64,000 nucleotides of DNA from Bacillota bacterium (GTDB lineage Bacteria > Bacillota > Clostridia > Oscillospirales > Ethanoligenentaceae): NCBI GenBank assembly GCA_023391835.1, contig JAEWAE010000005.1:1-64000 (forward strand), written 5' to 3'. The notes beneath the pieces were generated by a model. The model saw only the letters and a list, made by a program, of their open reading frames with translations. It had not been told where the DNA came from and did no database searches. Below are positions 34,763 to 43,675 of the stretch, piece after piece. The translations under genes were made by a program, and so were the position numbers. Position 1 is the stretch's first letter, and every line of letters starts with the position of its first letter.

Positions 34763-34931
34763 AAACGCTGCATCATTATATACCCTGAGGCGGTCAGTTG
34801 TCAATCCGTTGGCAGACCAGGCACGACTGTATACATCGGGGAAATTTGTGAAGAAAATATTGACAATCGCTCCGATGTATAATAAAATATAGCAGAACCT
34901 TTGGTGTCGAATTCAGTCGACTCAGGTCGTA

Positions 34932-34937
34932 TATAAT
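34932..34937 (+). promoter_or_regulatory. Candidate -10 box of the flgB operon
   Basis: A perfect TATAAT (34932-34937) would start transcription near 34944, directly before the c-di-GMP aptamer. The matching -35 is poor (TCGAAT-like near 34907). An alternative TTGACA at 34860-34865 with TAAAAT (34883-34888, spacing 17) would make a longer leader. There is no sigma-28 match here. Confidence 0.45.
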
Positions 34938-34949
34938 TGAATATTTAAT

Positions 34950-35030
34950 CGCAAATCGGTCAAAAGACCGTGACGCAAAGCTAAAGGGCCTCTGAGCATT
35001 TGCTCGTGGCAGCCAGTTGCCTATTACCTG
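34950..35030 (+). promoter_or_regulatory. c-di-GMP-I (GEMM) riboswitch aptamer
   Basis: The GEMM-I core is present in order: GCAAAT, a P2-like hairpin CGGTC-AAAA-GACCG (tetraloop), GTGACGCAAAGC, AGGGCCTCTGAGC-type P3 (GAGCATTTGCTC) and GTGGCAGCCAGTTGCC. It is followed by an intrinsic terminator and the flagellar operon. In Clostridioides difficile an analogous aptamer turns the flgB operon off at high c-di-GMP. The same sign is inferred here. Edges are approximate. Confidence 0.9.
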
Positions 35031-35047
35031 ATAGTTAACAAGGAGGT

Positions 35048-35080
35048 AAGCGCAAGCATCGGGTATGCTTGCGCTTTTTT
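35048..35080 (+). terminator. Terminator of the c-di-GMP riboswitch
   Basis: AAGCGCAAGCAT (35048-35059) pairs perfectly with ATGCTTGCGCTT (35065-35076) and ends in a T-run to 35080. Upstream, TTACCT (35024-35029), at the 3' side of the aptamer, can pair with AGGTAA (35044-35049). That helix would clash with the terminator base, giving a plausible antiterminator when no ligand is bound. Confidence 0.85.
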
Positions 35081-35202
35081 GTTCGGATGACGTTTTGTAC
35101 GGTCCAATTTGGATTTTTTGTCCTCTTCGTGGTCCGAATAATACTATTAATCCTTTTCCACTATCGAAAAATTGAGTTTGGTCTTTGGGGGGAAGTGAAA
35201 AA

Positions 35203-35577
35203 ATGACCGGTTCCATCAGCACCATACCACTGGAAGTCGGCAGTCAATCGCTGGATGCTCTCTGGCAGAGAGCCCAGGCGATTTCTGACAATATCGCCAA
35301 CGCAGATACGCCCGGTTACCAGCAGAAAAGCGTGTCTTTTGAGGAACAACTCGCCGGCGCGCTGAGCGACGGCCAACTGACCGCTCAGGAACTCAGCGGG
35401 GTGAGCCCCCAACAGACGCAGGAAGCCGCCGGCGGCACCCCGGATGGTTCCGCCGTGGATATGGAGCAGCAGATCACCGAGCTGATGCGCAACCAGCTGC
35501 AGTATAACTATATGGAGCGAGCGGTTTCGGATAATCTCGGCCTGCTGAAAACGGCGGCCAGCGAAGGGAAGCGGTAA
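35203..35577 (+). CDS. flgB: Flagellar basal-body rod protein FlgB
   Basis: A 124-residue proximal rod protein, secreted by the flagellar export gate. It has the rod-family signature near the N-terminus, QAISDNIANADTPGYQQK, and a C-terminal helix for coiled packing. The start at 35203 follows GGGGGG in a long leader. It is the first gene of a 20.6-kb flagellar operon and therefore the first gene under the upstream c-di-GMP switch. Confidence 0.95.
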   Translation: MTGSISTIPLEVGSQSLDALWQRAQAISDNIANADTPGYQQKSVSFEEQLAGALSDGQLTAQELSGVSPQQTQEAAGGTPDGSAVDMEQQITELMRNQLQYNYMERAVSDNLGLLKTAASEGKR

Positions 35578-35580
35578 GCC

Positions 35581-36006
35581 ATGTTTCTCAACTCTCTTAA
35601 TATCCCGTCATCCGGCCTCACGGCCCAGCGTCTGCGGATGGATGTGATTTCACAGAATATCGCCAATCAGGATACCACCGTCGGCACCGACGGCCAACCG
35701 TACCGCCGCCACACGGTCACGCTTCAGGAAAAGACACAGACCGATTTTCAGGGCTATCTCGACCAAAGCGAGGGCCCGGGCGGCGTGCAGGTGTCTGCCG
35801 TCAGTGAGGACCCTTCCGATTTCAAGCTCGTCTACGATCCCTCCGATCCCAGCGCCGGCGCAGACGGCTACGTGCGCTACCCCAATGTGGACGGCGTCAC
35901 CGAGATGACCGACCTGATGGAGTCGTCTCGTTCCTACCACGCGGATGTCACTGCCTTCAACGCGCTTAAAGGCATGGCGGTGAATGCACTCGACATCGGC
36001 AAATAA
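35581..36006 (+). CDS. flgC: Flagellar basal-body rod protein FlgC
   Basis: A 141-residue rod protein. The N-terminus has SSGLTAQRLRMDVISQNIAN and the C-terminus ends in the helical VTAFNALKGMAVNALDIGK. YVRYPNVDGVTEMTDLMESS is typical of FlgC. Three bases separate it from flgB. It packs with FlgB and FliE around the MS-ring. Confidence 0.95.
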   Translation: MFLNSLNIPSSGLTAQRLRMDVISQNIANQDTTVGTDGQPYRRHTVTLQEKTQTDFQGYLDQSEGPGGVQVSAVSEDPSDFKLVYDPSDPSAGADGYVRYPNVDGVTEMTDLMESSRSYHADVTAFNALKGMAVNALDIGK

Positions 36007-36032
36007 TCGGCAGATTGAAGGAGGCTTTTTTT

Positions 36033-36338
36033 ATGAATGTTTCGGCCGTTTCCTCGCTTGCTTCCGCGGCTAATTCGTCATCCGGCCTTACCGGCACCGC
36101 CTCGACGGCTTCCGGTGCGGAAATGTTTCGGGATGTGCTTGACAGGGTCATCGACAACGTCAATACCACCGACTCGGCCTTTCAGGGGGATATGCTGAAA
36201 GCGGCGGAAGGGGAACTCGATAACCCACATCAGCTGCTGGTCGATTCCGCTAAGGCCGGCGTGGCGGTGCAGTTGGTGACCAGCGTGCGCAACGACGCCC
36301 TGCAGGCCTACAGCGATATTATCAAAATGAGCGTCTGA
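36033..36338 (+). CDS. fliE: Flagellar hook-basal body protein FliE
   Basis: A 101-residue adapter that joins the FliF ring to the rod. The C-terminal half (FQGDMLKAAEGELDNPHQLLVDSAKAGVAVQL and following helix) is the conserved FliE region. The start at 36033 is taken because GAAGGAGG precedes it; an upstream ATG at 36015 would bury the ribosome site. Confidence 0.93.
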   Translation: MNVSAVSSLASAANSSSGLTGTASTASGAEMFRDVLDRVIDNVNTTDSAFQGDMLKAAEGELDNPHQLLVDSAKAGVAVQLVTSVRNDALQAYSDIIKMSV

Positions 36339-36381
36339 TCCGGCTGGTCCGGCCGGCACAGATGGGAGGAATCACTTTTTC

Positions 36382-37989
36382 ATGGAAACAAGCCTCAAGC
36401 GCATCGTCTCAAAAATCACCGGCTTTTGGAAAAATGCCGGCAAAAAGACCAAAGGACTGCTGATCGGCGCGTCCGCCTTGCTGGTGGTGCTTGTCGTAAT
36501 TCTTGAGGTGGCGGTCAACCATGTTTCCTACACACTGCTTTACAGCGGGCTGAGCGATTCCGAAGCGGGCCAGATCGTGACCCAGCTCAAATCCATGAGC
36601 GTCAGCTATCGCCTCAGCGGCAGCCAGATCTATGTGGATAAAAGCAAGGCGGACGAGACCCGCATGGAGCTGGCGGAAAACGGCTACCCCCAGAGCACGC
36701 TTAATTACTCGGTCTATACCGGCGGCACCAGCTGGGCCACCACCGACAGCGATAAAAAACGCATGGCGCTGTATCAGACCCAGAACCGCCTGCAGGATAC
36801 GGTCAACACCATCCCGGGCGTCAAAAGCAGCGTGGTGACCATCGGTGAGAGCGACGATACCGCCTATGTGCTGGAAAGCGACAAGGTGCCGGTCACGGCC
36901 AGTGTCAAGCTCAGCCTGCAAAACGGCACCACGCTGACTCAGAAGCAGGTCAACGGTATTGTGCAGCTGGTCTCCCACAGCGTGGCGGATCTTTCCTCCG
37001 ACAACGTGACGGTGCTCGACAGCGACGGCAACGACTTGAGCTCGGCGGGCAGCAGCCTCTCGGGCTCCACTTCCGACCAACTGGAGCTGCAGTCACAGGT
37101 GGAAAGGGAGATGCGCCGCAAAGTGCTGTCGGTGCTCACCCCAGTTTTCGGCAGCGGCAACGTAGTGGTGGCGGCCGGCGCCACGCTGGATTTCAGCGAC
37201 CGCACCACCAGCTCCGTGACCTATGCCTCGCCCAACAGCGGCAGCACAGTGGGGCTGCCCTCCGCTCAGAGCGGGGCCGCCACCGTCAGCGGTACGGCCG
37301 GCACCGGTGCCAGCGGAGTGGCCGGGGTCAACAACGGCACGACCGCTTATACCACGACCGGCTCTTCCACGGCCTCCGGCGGGGCGGTGACCCAGACCAA
37401 TTCCCAGGCAAGCTACCTCTATAACACCGTCAACGAGCAGGTGCAGAGCAAGGGTGCCACGCTCAAAAATCTGACGATTTCCGTCCAGGTCAACAGCAAA
37501 AGCCAGTCCGCCGCCAATGTCGACGTGGCGAGCATCCGGCAGGCCGTGGCCTATGCGGTGGGCATGACCGACCCCGCCAACGTGTCCGTGCAGCTGCTGC
37601 CCTTTGCCACGGCCGCCACGTCCTCTGCGGCGACAAAGACCCAAGGGAGCATGCCGTCTATGCCTGTTATTGCGGCGGCTGTCGGCGTGGGCGTCGTCCT
37701 GTTGGCAGCTGCGGCGGTGCTCCTGTGGCTGCACCGCCGCCGTGTGCGCCGGGAAAGAGAGGAAGCCGCCGCCGCGGCCGCCGCCGCGGAAGCGGAAGCC
37801 GCGCGGCTGAAGGCGGAGCTTGCCGAGAAGCAGAAGCAAAAGCAGAAACCGGCGCCGGAACCCGGCAAATCGCTGGAAGAGAAGCTTGAGGAGTCGGGCG
37901 ACAACGAGCTTAAAAAACAGATTTCGGATTTTGCCGACCAGAAACCGGAGCTGGTGGCTCAGCTTTTGAAAAACTGGCTCAAAGACTGA
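36382..37989 (+). CDS. fliF: Flagellar MS-ring protein FliF
   Basis: A 535-residue membrane protein forming the MS-ring. An N-terminal helix (about 27-46) is followed by the YscJ/FliF ring domains (LLYSGLSDSEAGQIVTQLK, QNRLQDTVNTIPGVKSSVV), a Ser/Thr/Gly-rich linker (about 290-345), a second membrane helix (about 434-456) and an Ala/Glu/Lys-rich tail ending LVAQLLKNWLKD, the FliG-binding end. Length and order are normal. Confidence 0.96.
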   Translation: METSLKRIVSKITGFWKNAGKKTKGLLIGASALLVVLVVILEVAVNHVSYTLLYSGLSDSEAGQIVTQLKSMSVSYRLSGSQIYVDKSKADETRMELAENGYPQSTLNYSVYTGGTSWATTDSDKKRMALYQTQNRLQDTVNTIPGVKSSVVTIGESDDTAYVLESDKVPVTASVKLSLQNGTTLTQKQVNGIVQLVSHSVADLSSDNVTVLDSDGNDLSSAGSSLSGSTSDQLELQSQVEREMRRKVLSVLTPVFGSGNVVVAAGATLDFSDRTTSSVTYASPNSGSTVGLPSAQSGAATVSGTAGTGASGVAGVNNGTTAYTTTGSSTASGGAVTQTNSQASYLYNTVNEQVQSKGATLKNLTISVQVNSKSQSAANVDVASIRQAVAYAVGMTDPANVSVQLLPFATAATSSAATKTQGSMPSMPVIAAAVGVGVVLLAAAAVLLWLHRRRVRREREEAAAAAAAAEAEAARLKAELAEKQKQKQKPAPEPGKSLEEKLEESGDNELKKQISDFADQKPELVAQLLKNWLKD

Positions 37990-38019
37990 GATACGTTTTC
38001 AATAAGGGAGGTGTCGAAG

Positions 38020-39033
38020 GTGACTCACACAGAAACGAAAATTACGAATAAACGCAAAGCAGCCATGGTGATTATTTCCCTCGGGCCCGAAAAGGCCGCA
38101 AAAATCTATCACTATCTGAAGGACGAGGATGTGGAGCAGCTGACGGTGGAAGTCGCGTCTCTCCACTCGGTCGGCGCTACGGGCATCCGGGAAGCGCTTC
38201 AGGAATTTTACGAGCTGTGTCTGGCTCAAAATTACATATCCGACGGCGGTATCGACTACGCCCGTCAGGTGCTGGAAAAAGCTTTTGGCGCCCCGAAAGC
38301 GAATCAGATGATCAGCCATATCACCGAGTCGCTCCATGTCCATTCCTTTGAGTTTCTCCGCAAGGCAGATCCCAAGCATCTGCTCAGCTTTATTCAGAAT
38401 GAGCATCCGCAGACTATTGCACTGATCCTGCTTTACACCACGGCGGAGCAGGCGGCCGCCGTCCTCTCGGAGCTGCCGCGGGAAAAACAGGTCGACGTGG
38501 CCATGCGCATCGCCACCATGGACCGCACCTCCCCCCAGATCGTCAAGGAGGTGGAAACGGTGCTGGAACGCAAGCTTTCCACTCTCACAAGCGCCAGCCT
38601 GACGGAACTCGGCGGGGTCAAATCTGTCGCCGAGATCCTCAACCGGGTCGACCGTTCCACCGAGCAGACCATTCTGGAAGAATTCCACAAGGTCAACCCC
38701 GAGCTTTCCGAAGAGGTGAAGCGCCGGCTGTTCGTGTTCGAGGATATCGTGTATATCGACGCACGGGGCATTCAGCGCTTCCTGCGCGAAATCAACACCA
38801 AAGATCTGGCGCTGGCACTCAAGGGTGCCAATCAGGATGTGGCCGACCTGATTATGAATAACATGACCAAACGCATGCAGGATACCGTGAAAGAGGATAT
38901 TGAATATCTCGGCCCGGTGCGCGTCAGCGAGGTGGAAGAGGCCCAGCAGAAAATCGTGCAGGTCATCCGCAAGCTCGAAGAGACCAACGAAATCGTCATT
39001 AACCGCGGAGGAAAGGATGAGATCCTTGTCTAG
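38020..39033 (+). CDS. fliG: Flagellar motor switch protein FliG
   Basis: A 337-residue C-ring protein that binds FliF and carries the torque residues. N, middle and C domains are all seen: KRKAAMVIISLGPEKAAKI, NEHPQTIALILLY and GGVKSVAEILNRVDRSTEQ, then FVFEDIVYIDARGIQRFLRE. The start is read as GTG at 38020 with AAGGGAGG eight bases before it; GTG at 38011 would overlap the ribosome site. It overlaps the next gene by 17 bases. Confidence 0.96.
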   Translation: MTHTETKITNKRKAAMVIISLGPEKAAKIYHYLKDEDVEQLTVEVASLHSVGATGIREALQEFYELCLAQNYISDGGIDYARQVLEKAFGAPKANQMISHITESLHVHSFEFLRKADPKHLLSFIQNEHPQTIALILLYTTAEQAAAVLSELPREKQVDVAMRIATMDRTSPQIVKEVETVLERKLSTLTSASLTELGGVKSVAEILNRVDRSTEQTILEEFHKVNPELSEEVKRRLFVFEDIVYIDARGIQRFLREINTKDLALALKGANQDVADLIMNNMTKRMQDTVKEDIEYLGPVRVSEVEEAQQKIVQVIRKLEETNEIVINRGGKDEILV

Positions 39034-39571
39034 ACTGCTTCGGGCCACCCGAGTCCTGGTGGAAGAACCGCTGCAAATGCCACTGACCGACCTGCCGCTG
39101 CCCCCGCGGGAAGAACCGCCCGAGGAGCAGGGACCCACCGCCGATGAGCTCCGGCAGCAGGCTCTGGCACAGGCCGAATGCATCCGGCAGGATGCTGAGC
39201 GGGATGCCGCGGCGCTCTATGCATCCGCCCGTCAGGCGGCAACGGAGGAGGGTTGGCGACTGGGCGAGGCCCGTGCCCGGCAGACCGCACAGGCTGAGCT
39301 TCGCCGGGCCGAGGAAGAACAGTCCCGGCAGCTCCGGCTGCGGCAGGCGGAGGGGGAGCAATCCCTGGCCGAAGCCCGCGCCGAGGTGTACCGGCAGGTG
39401 ACGGAGCTGGCTGCCGCTCTGGCGGGGCATATCCTCCGCACACGCATCGACGCCGATACGCCGCGCATCCGACACCTGGCGGAAGAGACGTTTGAAACCG
39501 GTATGCCGCACGCCGCGCTGCATGCGGCCGACCGTCAGCCGGTGGGGAAGGGGGCTGACGCCGTTGCCTGA
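39017..39571 (+). CDS. FliH-like protein 1 (N-terminal and coiled part)
   Basis: A 184-residue protein beginning MRSLSRLLRATRVLVEEP, the usual FliH opening. A long charged Ala/Arg/Glu coil follows (about 60-135, with a glycine-spaced EEGWRLGEARA), then a short segment ELAAALAGHILRTRIDADTP like the start of the FliH C-terminal domain. It ends without the ICVIET-type core seen in FliH. The start at 39017 follows GCGGAGG. A second FliH-like gene overlaps its end by eight bases, so this is a partial duplicate or one half of a divided FliH. Confidence 0.7.
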   Translation: MRSLSRLLRATRVLVEEPLQMPLTDLPLPPREEPPEEQGPTADELRQQALAQAECIRQDAERDAAALYASARQAATEEGWRLGEARARQTAQAELRRAEEEQSRQLRLRQAEGEQSLAEARAEVYRQVTELAAALAGHILRTRIDADTPRIRHLAEETFETGMPHAALHAADRQPVGKGADAVA

Positions 39572-40208
39572 ATCGTCTGTGGATATCCGGCCGGAGAAAA
39601 TCGTGGCAGCTGCCCGTCGGGAGGCACAGGAAACGTACCGCCGCGCCGCCGCCCGCGGCCGGGAGGACGGACTCAAAGAGGGCGGGCAGGCAGCCGAAGC
39701 GGAGGGCCGCCGGCAGCTGCAGGCGCGCCTGCAGACTCTGGCGGAAAAGACCCGGGCGGATGAGGAACGTCTCACCGCCGATTACCGCGGGCAGGCGGAA
39801 ACGGCACGCAAAGGTCTGACAGAGCAGGCTTTCCGCTTGGCACGGAAAATCGTGGAAACTGAGCTGCACCGGGACGACAGTCTTTTTTTGGGCCTGGTGC
39901 GCACGGCGGCGGCCCATCTGGGCAAACCCGACCATCTGGTGCTTCGCGCCGGGCCGTTGGGCATGACGGCCGCCCGGCATTACCGCATGGAGCTGGAAAA
40001 GCTTTTTGGCGGGTCTGACCGATACGAGGTCTGCCTGTCGGGTCACGACGACGGGCTATGTGTAATCGAGACGTCGGAAGGCAGCGTGGACGCCGGGGTG
40101 GAAACCCAGTTACGCCGGGCGGCCCGGCTGCTCGGCCTGCCGGACCCGGAACCGAAGCCGCTGCCGACGGCCGTGCCGTCGCAGACGATACGTACCGCCG
40201 AAGAATGA
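39564..40208 (+). CDS. fliH: FliH-like protein 2 (with FliH C-terminal domain)
   Basis: A 214-residue protein with its own coiled stretch containing glycine repeats (RGREDGLKEGGQAAEAEG) and a complete FliH/SctL C-terminal domain: EQAFRLARKIVETELHRDD, then GHDDGLCVIETSEGSVDAGV and ETQLRRA. FliH is the stator and regulator of the FliI ATPase, and fliI is the next gene. The start is TTG at 39564 with GGGGAAGGGGG before it. A TTG at 39492 and ATG at 39522 are possible but lie inside the previous gene without a ribosome site. Confidence 0.82.
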   Translation: MPESSVDIRPEKIVAAARREAQETYRRAAARGREDGLKEGGQAAEAEGRRQLQARLQTLAEKTRADEERLTADYRGQAETARKGLTEQAFRLARKIVETELHRDDSLFLGLVRTAAAHLGKPDHLVLRAGPLGMTAARHYRMELEKLFGGSDRYEVCLSGHDDGLCVIETSEGSVDAGVETQLRRAARLLGLPDPEPKPLPTAVPSQTIRTAEE

Positions 40209-40221
40209 GGGGAAATATTTC

Positions 40222-41580
40222 ATGTCGGTCGATCAACTGATGGAGCTGATTGAAAAATCCGATCTCACCGTCCGCCGCGGCACGGTGGAACGGGTCGTGG
40301 GGCTGGGGCTCGAGACACTCGGCCCGGCGGCCCGCATCGGTGAGATGTGCCGCATTTTCCCCGCCGGGGAGGGCGCGCCGCTCCGTGCCGAGGTGGTGGG
40401 GTTCCGCGGCCGGCATATGCTGCTGATGCCCTACGATGTGCTCACGGGCATCGGGCCGGGCAGCGTGGTGGAATCGCAGGGCGTGCCGTTTCGCGTGCCC
40501 GTGAGCCGGGCCATGGCGGGGCGGGTGCTCAACGGTCTGGGCAGCCCCATCGACGGCGGCGGCCCTATCGCGCCGGAGGCGTGGTATGACACCGACACCG
40601 AGGCTGCCAATCCCCTCGATCGACCCCGCATCACTGAGCCCATGACGCTGGGCATCCGGGCCATCGACGGGCTGATGACCTGCGGGCGCGGCCAGCGCAT
40701 CGGCATTTTTGCCGGCAGCGGCGTGGGCAAATCCACACTGCTGGGGATGATCGCCCGCAATGCCCAGGCGGATATCAACGTCATCGCCCTGGTGGGGGAA
40801 CGCGGCCGTGAGGTGCGCGATTTCATCGAAAAAGACCTGGGGCGGGAGGGCATGCGACGCACCGTGCTGGTGGCGGCCACTTCCGACCGCCCGGCCATGG
40901 AACGGCTCAAATGCGCTATGGTGGCCACCTCCATCGCCGAGTATTTCCGGGATCAGGGCCTGTCGGTCATGCTGATGATGGATTCCCTCACCCGGTTTGC
41001 CATGGCCCAACGGGAAATCGGTCTGGCCACGGGCGAAATGCCGGTTTCCCGCGGGTATACGCCTTCGCTTTTCCATGTGCTGCCAAAGCTTCTCGAGCGT
41101 TCGGGCAATTTCGGCAAAGGCTCGATCACCGGCATCTATACCGTGCTGGTGGAGGGCGACGACATGAACGAGCCCATATCCGACACCGTCCGCGGCATCC
41201 TCGACGGCCATATCGTGCTCAGCCGCGCGCTTGCGGCGCACAACCACTTCCCTGCCGTCGACGTGCTGCAGAGCATCAGCCGTCTCATGCCGGAAGTGGC
41301 GGATGAAACCCACCGCCGCCTGGCCGGCCGGATGCGCAACCTGATGGCGACCTACGCCAATTTTTCCGATCTGATCGCCATCGGCGCCTATAAGGCGGGC
41401 GCCAGCCCCGAAGTCGACGAGGCTATCCGTTACCACGGGCCCATCGACGCGTTTCTTACCCAGCGAGTGGAGGAAGCATCCACATTGCCACAAACGCTGG
41501 AACGGATGGAGCAGGCCGTCGCCGCGGCGGATACCGCCCTGCCGGATGCCGCCCCGGCCGACGAAACGTCCGCGCAGTAA
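40222..41580 (+). CDS. fliI: Flagellum-specific ATPase FliI
   Basis: A 452-residue F1-beta-like ATPase energising export. Walker A is GIFAGSGVGKST (about residues 161-172) and Walker B is VMLMMDSLTRFA (about 250-261). The RISYGTP-like N-terminal and the DICR-type arginine-finger regions are present in normal order. The start at 40222 follows GAGGGGAAA. It ends 15 bases before fliJ. Confidence 0.96.
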   Translation: MSVDQLMELIEKSDLTVRRGTVERVVGLGLETLGPAARIGEMCRIFPAGEGAPLRAEVVGFRGRHMLLMPYDVLTGIGPGSVVESQGVPFRVPVSRAMAGRVLNGLGSPIDGGGPIAPEAWYDTDTEAANPLDRPRITEPMTLGIRAIDGLMTCGRGQRIGIFAGSGVGKSTLLGMIARNAQADINVIALVGERGREVRDFIEKDLGREGMRRTVLVAATSDRPAMERLKCAMVATSIAEYFRDQGLSVMLMMDSLTRFAMAQREIGLATGEMPVSRGYTPSLFHVLPKLLERSGNFGKGSITGIYTVLVEGDDMNEPISDTVRGILDGHIVLSRALAAHNHFPAVDVLQSISRLMPEVADETHRRLAGRMRNLMATYANFSDLIAIGAYKAGASPEVDEAIRYHGPIDAFLTQRVEEASTLPQTLERMEQAVAAADTALPDAAPADETSAQ

Positions 41581-41595
41581 AAGGGGGAATGTGCC

Positions 41596-42027
41596 ATGGC
41601 CCGATTCCGTTTTCGCCTGCAGGCCGTGCAGGAGCTTCGCCATCATGCAGAAAAAGAGCAGCAGGATGAACTGCTGCGGGAAAAGCAGCGGCTCGACGGG
41701 CTGCAGGAGGAATCCGACCGTCTGGCGGCGGCATTTTCCCATTGGTCGCTTCGGTATCTGGAAAATAGCTCCCATGGCATGCCGGCGGCCGAAATCGTCC
41801 GGCTGCGCGGGTATCTCGACGAGCTTGCCCGCCGGATTCGGGAAAACGCCGCCCAGGTGGAACGCCAGCAGGCGGCGGTGGAGCGGGCACGCACCGAGCT
41901 GGTGGAGCGCATGCGGGAACGCCGTACGGTCGATATGCTCCGTGACAGGAAATTCGCGGAATACCGGCTGGAGGAAAGCCGCCGGGCGGATAAAGAATTG
42001 GAAGACTGGATGGCCTGCCGGGCCTGA
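41596..42027 (+). CDS. fliJ: Flagellar export protein FliJ
   Basis: A 143-residue all-helical, highly charged coiled-coil protein (MARFRFRLQAVQELRHHAEK, then long Arg/Glu/Gln heptad-like runs). FliJ is the central stalk-like subunit of the FliI ATPase ring. Its place after fliI and its composition are the main evidence, because the family diverges rapidly. Confidence 0.9.
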   Translation: MARFRFRLQAVQELRHHAEKEQQDELLREKQRLDGLQEESDRLAAAFSHWSLRYLENSSHGMPAAEIVRLRGYLDELARRIRENAAQVERQQAAVERARTELVERMRERRTVDMLRDRKFAEYRLEESRRADKELEDWMACRA

Positions 42028-42063
42028 CCGGCAGACCGGAAGCCGTAAAGAGGAGGGAATGCC

Positions 42064-43662
42064 ATGAGCGCAGAGATGCTGTCCGCCGTCCGCCTGGCCG
42101 ACTGCCGGAGTACGCAGCAGGCTTCGGGGCGGCAAGATTCGGACGGCACGTCTTTTGCCCGCGCACTGGGGGAGGCGGTCGCCTCGTCCGACGACACGGG
42201 CACCGATGCGTCGGCCGCGTCGTCGGGCAGCGCGTCGGCCGCGGCGGGGAAGGGCACGGGCCGGGCGGACGGCGTAGGGAGCGCCGTCCGCAGCTCCCGG
42301 CAAGATGCCGACGCTTGCGGAGGGGACCATACGGAGTCCGACGGGGATACGGCCGACGGCGACGCAACGCAAAAAACAGATGTGGTTTCGGCCGGGGCAC
42401 TCCTGTTGCTGGCGGCGATGCTGCCGGGCGCGGCGGTGACACTGGTGCAGACCGCAGGGTCCGCCTCCAGTCGGACGGACGGGAGCACCGCCGTGGCAAA
42501 GGCAGCCGCGACGGTTACTAAGGATTGCTCCACGGTGGCCCTCTCGGCGGCCGGCTTCTCGCCGGCTGGGGGGGCGCAGTCCGCCGCGCCCGTTAAAACG
42601 GCTCCGGGGGATAAAATCATGCCGGAATCCATTCCGGCAGCAGCAGGTGCTCAGCCGGCCATCCTGCCGTCGACCGGCGGGGTGTTGTCCGCTTCGTCCG
42701 ACAAAACGGTCTCGGAAAATACGATCGTGCCGGATTCCGCCCCGGCAGTTGCGGCGGGCACTCAGTCGGCCGGCGGTGTGGCCGCAGGGAAATCCGCCGC
42801 TATGGATTTCGCCGTCATCAATTCCGCCGATGCCGGGGAGGGCCGCCTGGTTTTTTCCGCCGTCCCCGCCGCCGCGTTGCGTGCGGCAAAGCCCGTGGCG
42901 GCACAGTCAGCTGCGGCCGAAGACTCGGCTGTGACCGTCGCGCCTTCCGCCCACCCGGCTGTGTCCGGCATTGGATCTGCGGGAAAAATGGTGCCGTCGG
43001 CCGTCCCGGCCGATGCTCACCGCGCGGGTACCGGGGATGACAAGGCGGATGAGTCCGCCGCATCCGGGCAGACATTCCGGCCGGACGCCGCCGTGGGGGC
43101 TGCTTCGTCTTTGGCTGGCCGTGCGGAAACCGCCGCCGTTTCTGCCGCCGGAACAGAAAAAACCGGCCTGACCAGTCAGGTGGCCCGGCAGATAGCGGCC
43201 GCTCTGCAGGATAACGAGGCCGCCGCTCATACGCAGCTTCGTGTGCATCTGAGCCCGGCGGATCTGGGCGGTATCAATCTGCGTTTCGCAACTGAAAACG
43301 GCCGCGTCACGCTCCAGATCACCGCCGACAGTTCCCGCACAGGCACGCTGCTGGCGGCCCATCTGGATGATCTGAGCCGGTCGCTGGCACAAAGCGGCGT
43401 GACGATGGACCGCACCGAGGTTTTCTGCCAGACGGGGACGGGCGGCCAATCCGGCTTCGGCAGTTGGCAGGGGGGCTCGCCACCGGGGTCGCAGTCAGGG
43501 TCCCTATCGGGCTTTTCGTCCCAGACCGGCCCGGGGCAGGGGGATGGCCGGCAGCCGGGAGACGGGGCTGCTTCGGGTACCCGGCTGACCGCTGCGGAGC
43601 CCGGGGGGCCGGAGCCTTCGCCGGCCCGGGTTTCATCGGACGGCATGAGTATTTTCGCATAA
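42064..43662 (+). CDS. fliK: Flagellar hook-length control protein FliK
   Basis: A 532-residue ruler protein. Residues 1-370 are low-complexity Ala/Ser/Gly/Asp-rich, as usual for FliK. The conserved C-terminal domain is around residues 385-450 (LRVHLSPADLGGINLRFATE, then GRVTLQITADSSRTGTLL). A Gly/Ser/Gln tail follows. It measures the hook and switches FlhB specificity. It lies directly before flgD, as expected. Confidence 0.9.
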   Translation: MSAEMLSAVRLADCRSTQQASGRQDSDGTSFARALGEAVASSDDTGTDASAASSGSASAAAGKGTGRADGVGSAVRSSRQDADACGGDHTESDGDTADGDATQKTDVVSAGALLLLAAMLPGAAVTLVQTAGSASSRTDGSTAVAKAAATVTKDCSTVALSAAGFSPAGGAQSAAPVKTAPGDKIMPESIPAAAGAQPAILPSTGGVLSASSDKTVSENTIVPDSAPAVAAGTQSAGGVAAGKSAAMDFAVINSADAGEGRLVFSAVPAAALRAAKPVAAQSAAAEDSAVTVAPSAHPAVSGIGSAGKMVPSAVPADAHRAGTGDDKADESAASGQTFRPDAAVGAASSLAGRAETAAVSAAGTEKTGLTSQVARQIAAALQDNEAAAHTQLRVHLSPADLGGINLRFATENGRVTLQITADSSRTGTLLAAHLDDLSRSLAQSGVTMDRTEVFCQTGTGGQSGFGSWQGGSPPGSQSGSLSGFSSQTGPGQGDGRQPGDGAASGTRLTAAEPGGPEPSPARVSSDGMSIFA

Positions 43663-43675
43663 GGGGGGTCAATCC

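Noticed and set aside
34860..34883. TTGACA with TATAAT at 34878-34883 as a promoter
   Set aside because: Spacing is only 12 bases; the shifted TAAAAT or the TATAAT at 34932 are better.
35065..35184. Short open frame starting in the riboswitch terminator, after AAGGAGG
   Set aside because: The ribosome site is about 18 bases from its ATG and the start lies in the terminator stem; the match is probably chance or part of the antiterminator.
39772..42372. 866-codon open frame opposite fliH-fliI-fliJ
   Set aside because: Three genuine flagellar genes cover it on the plus strand and its sequence has no domain.
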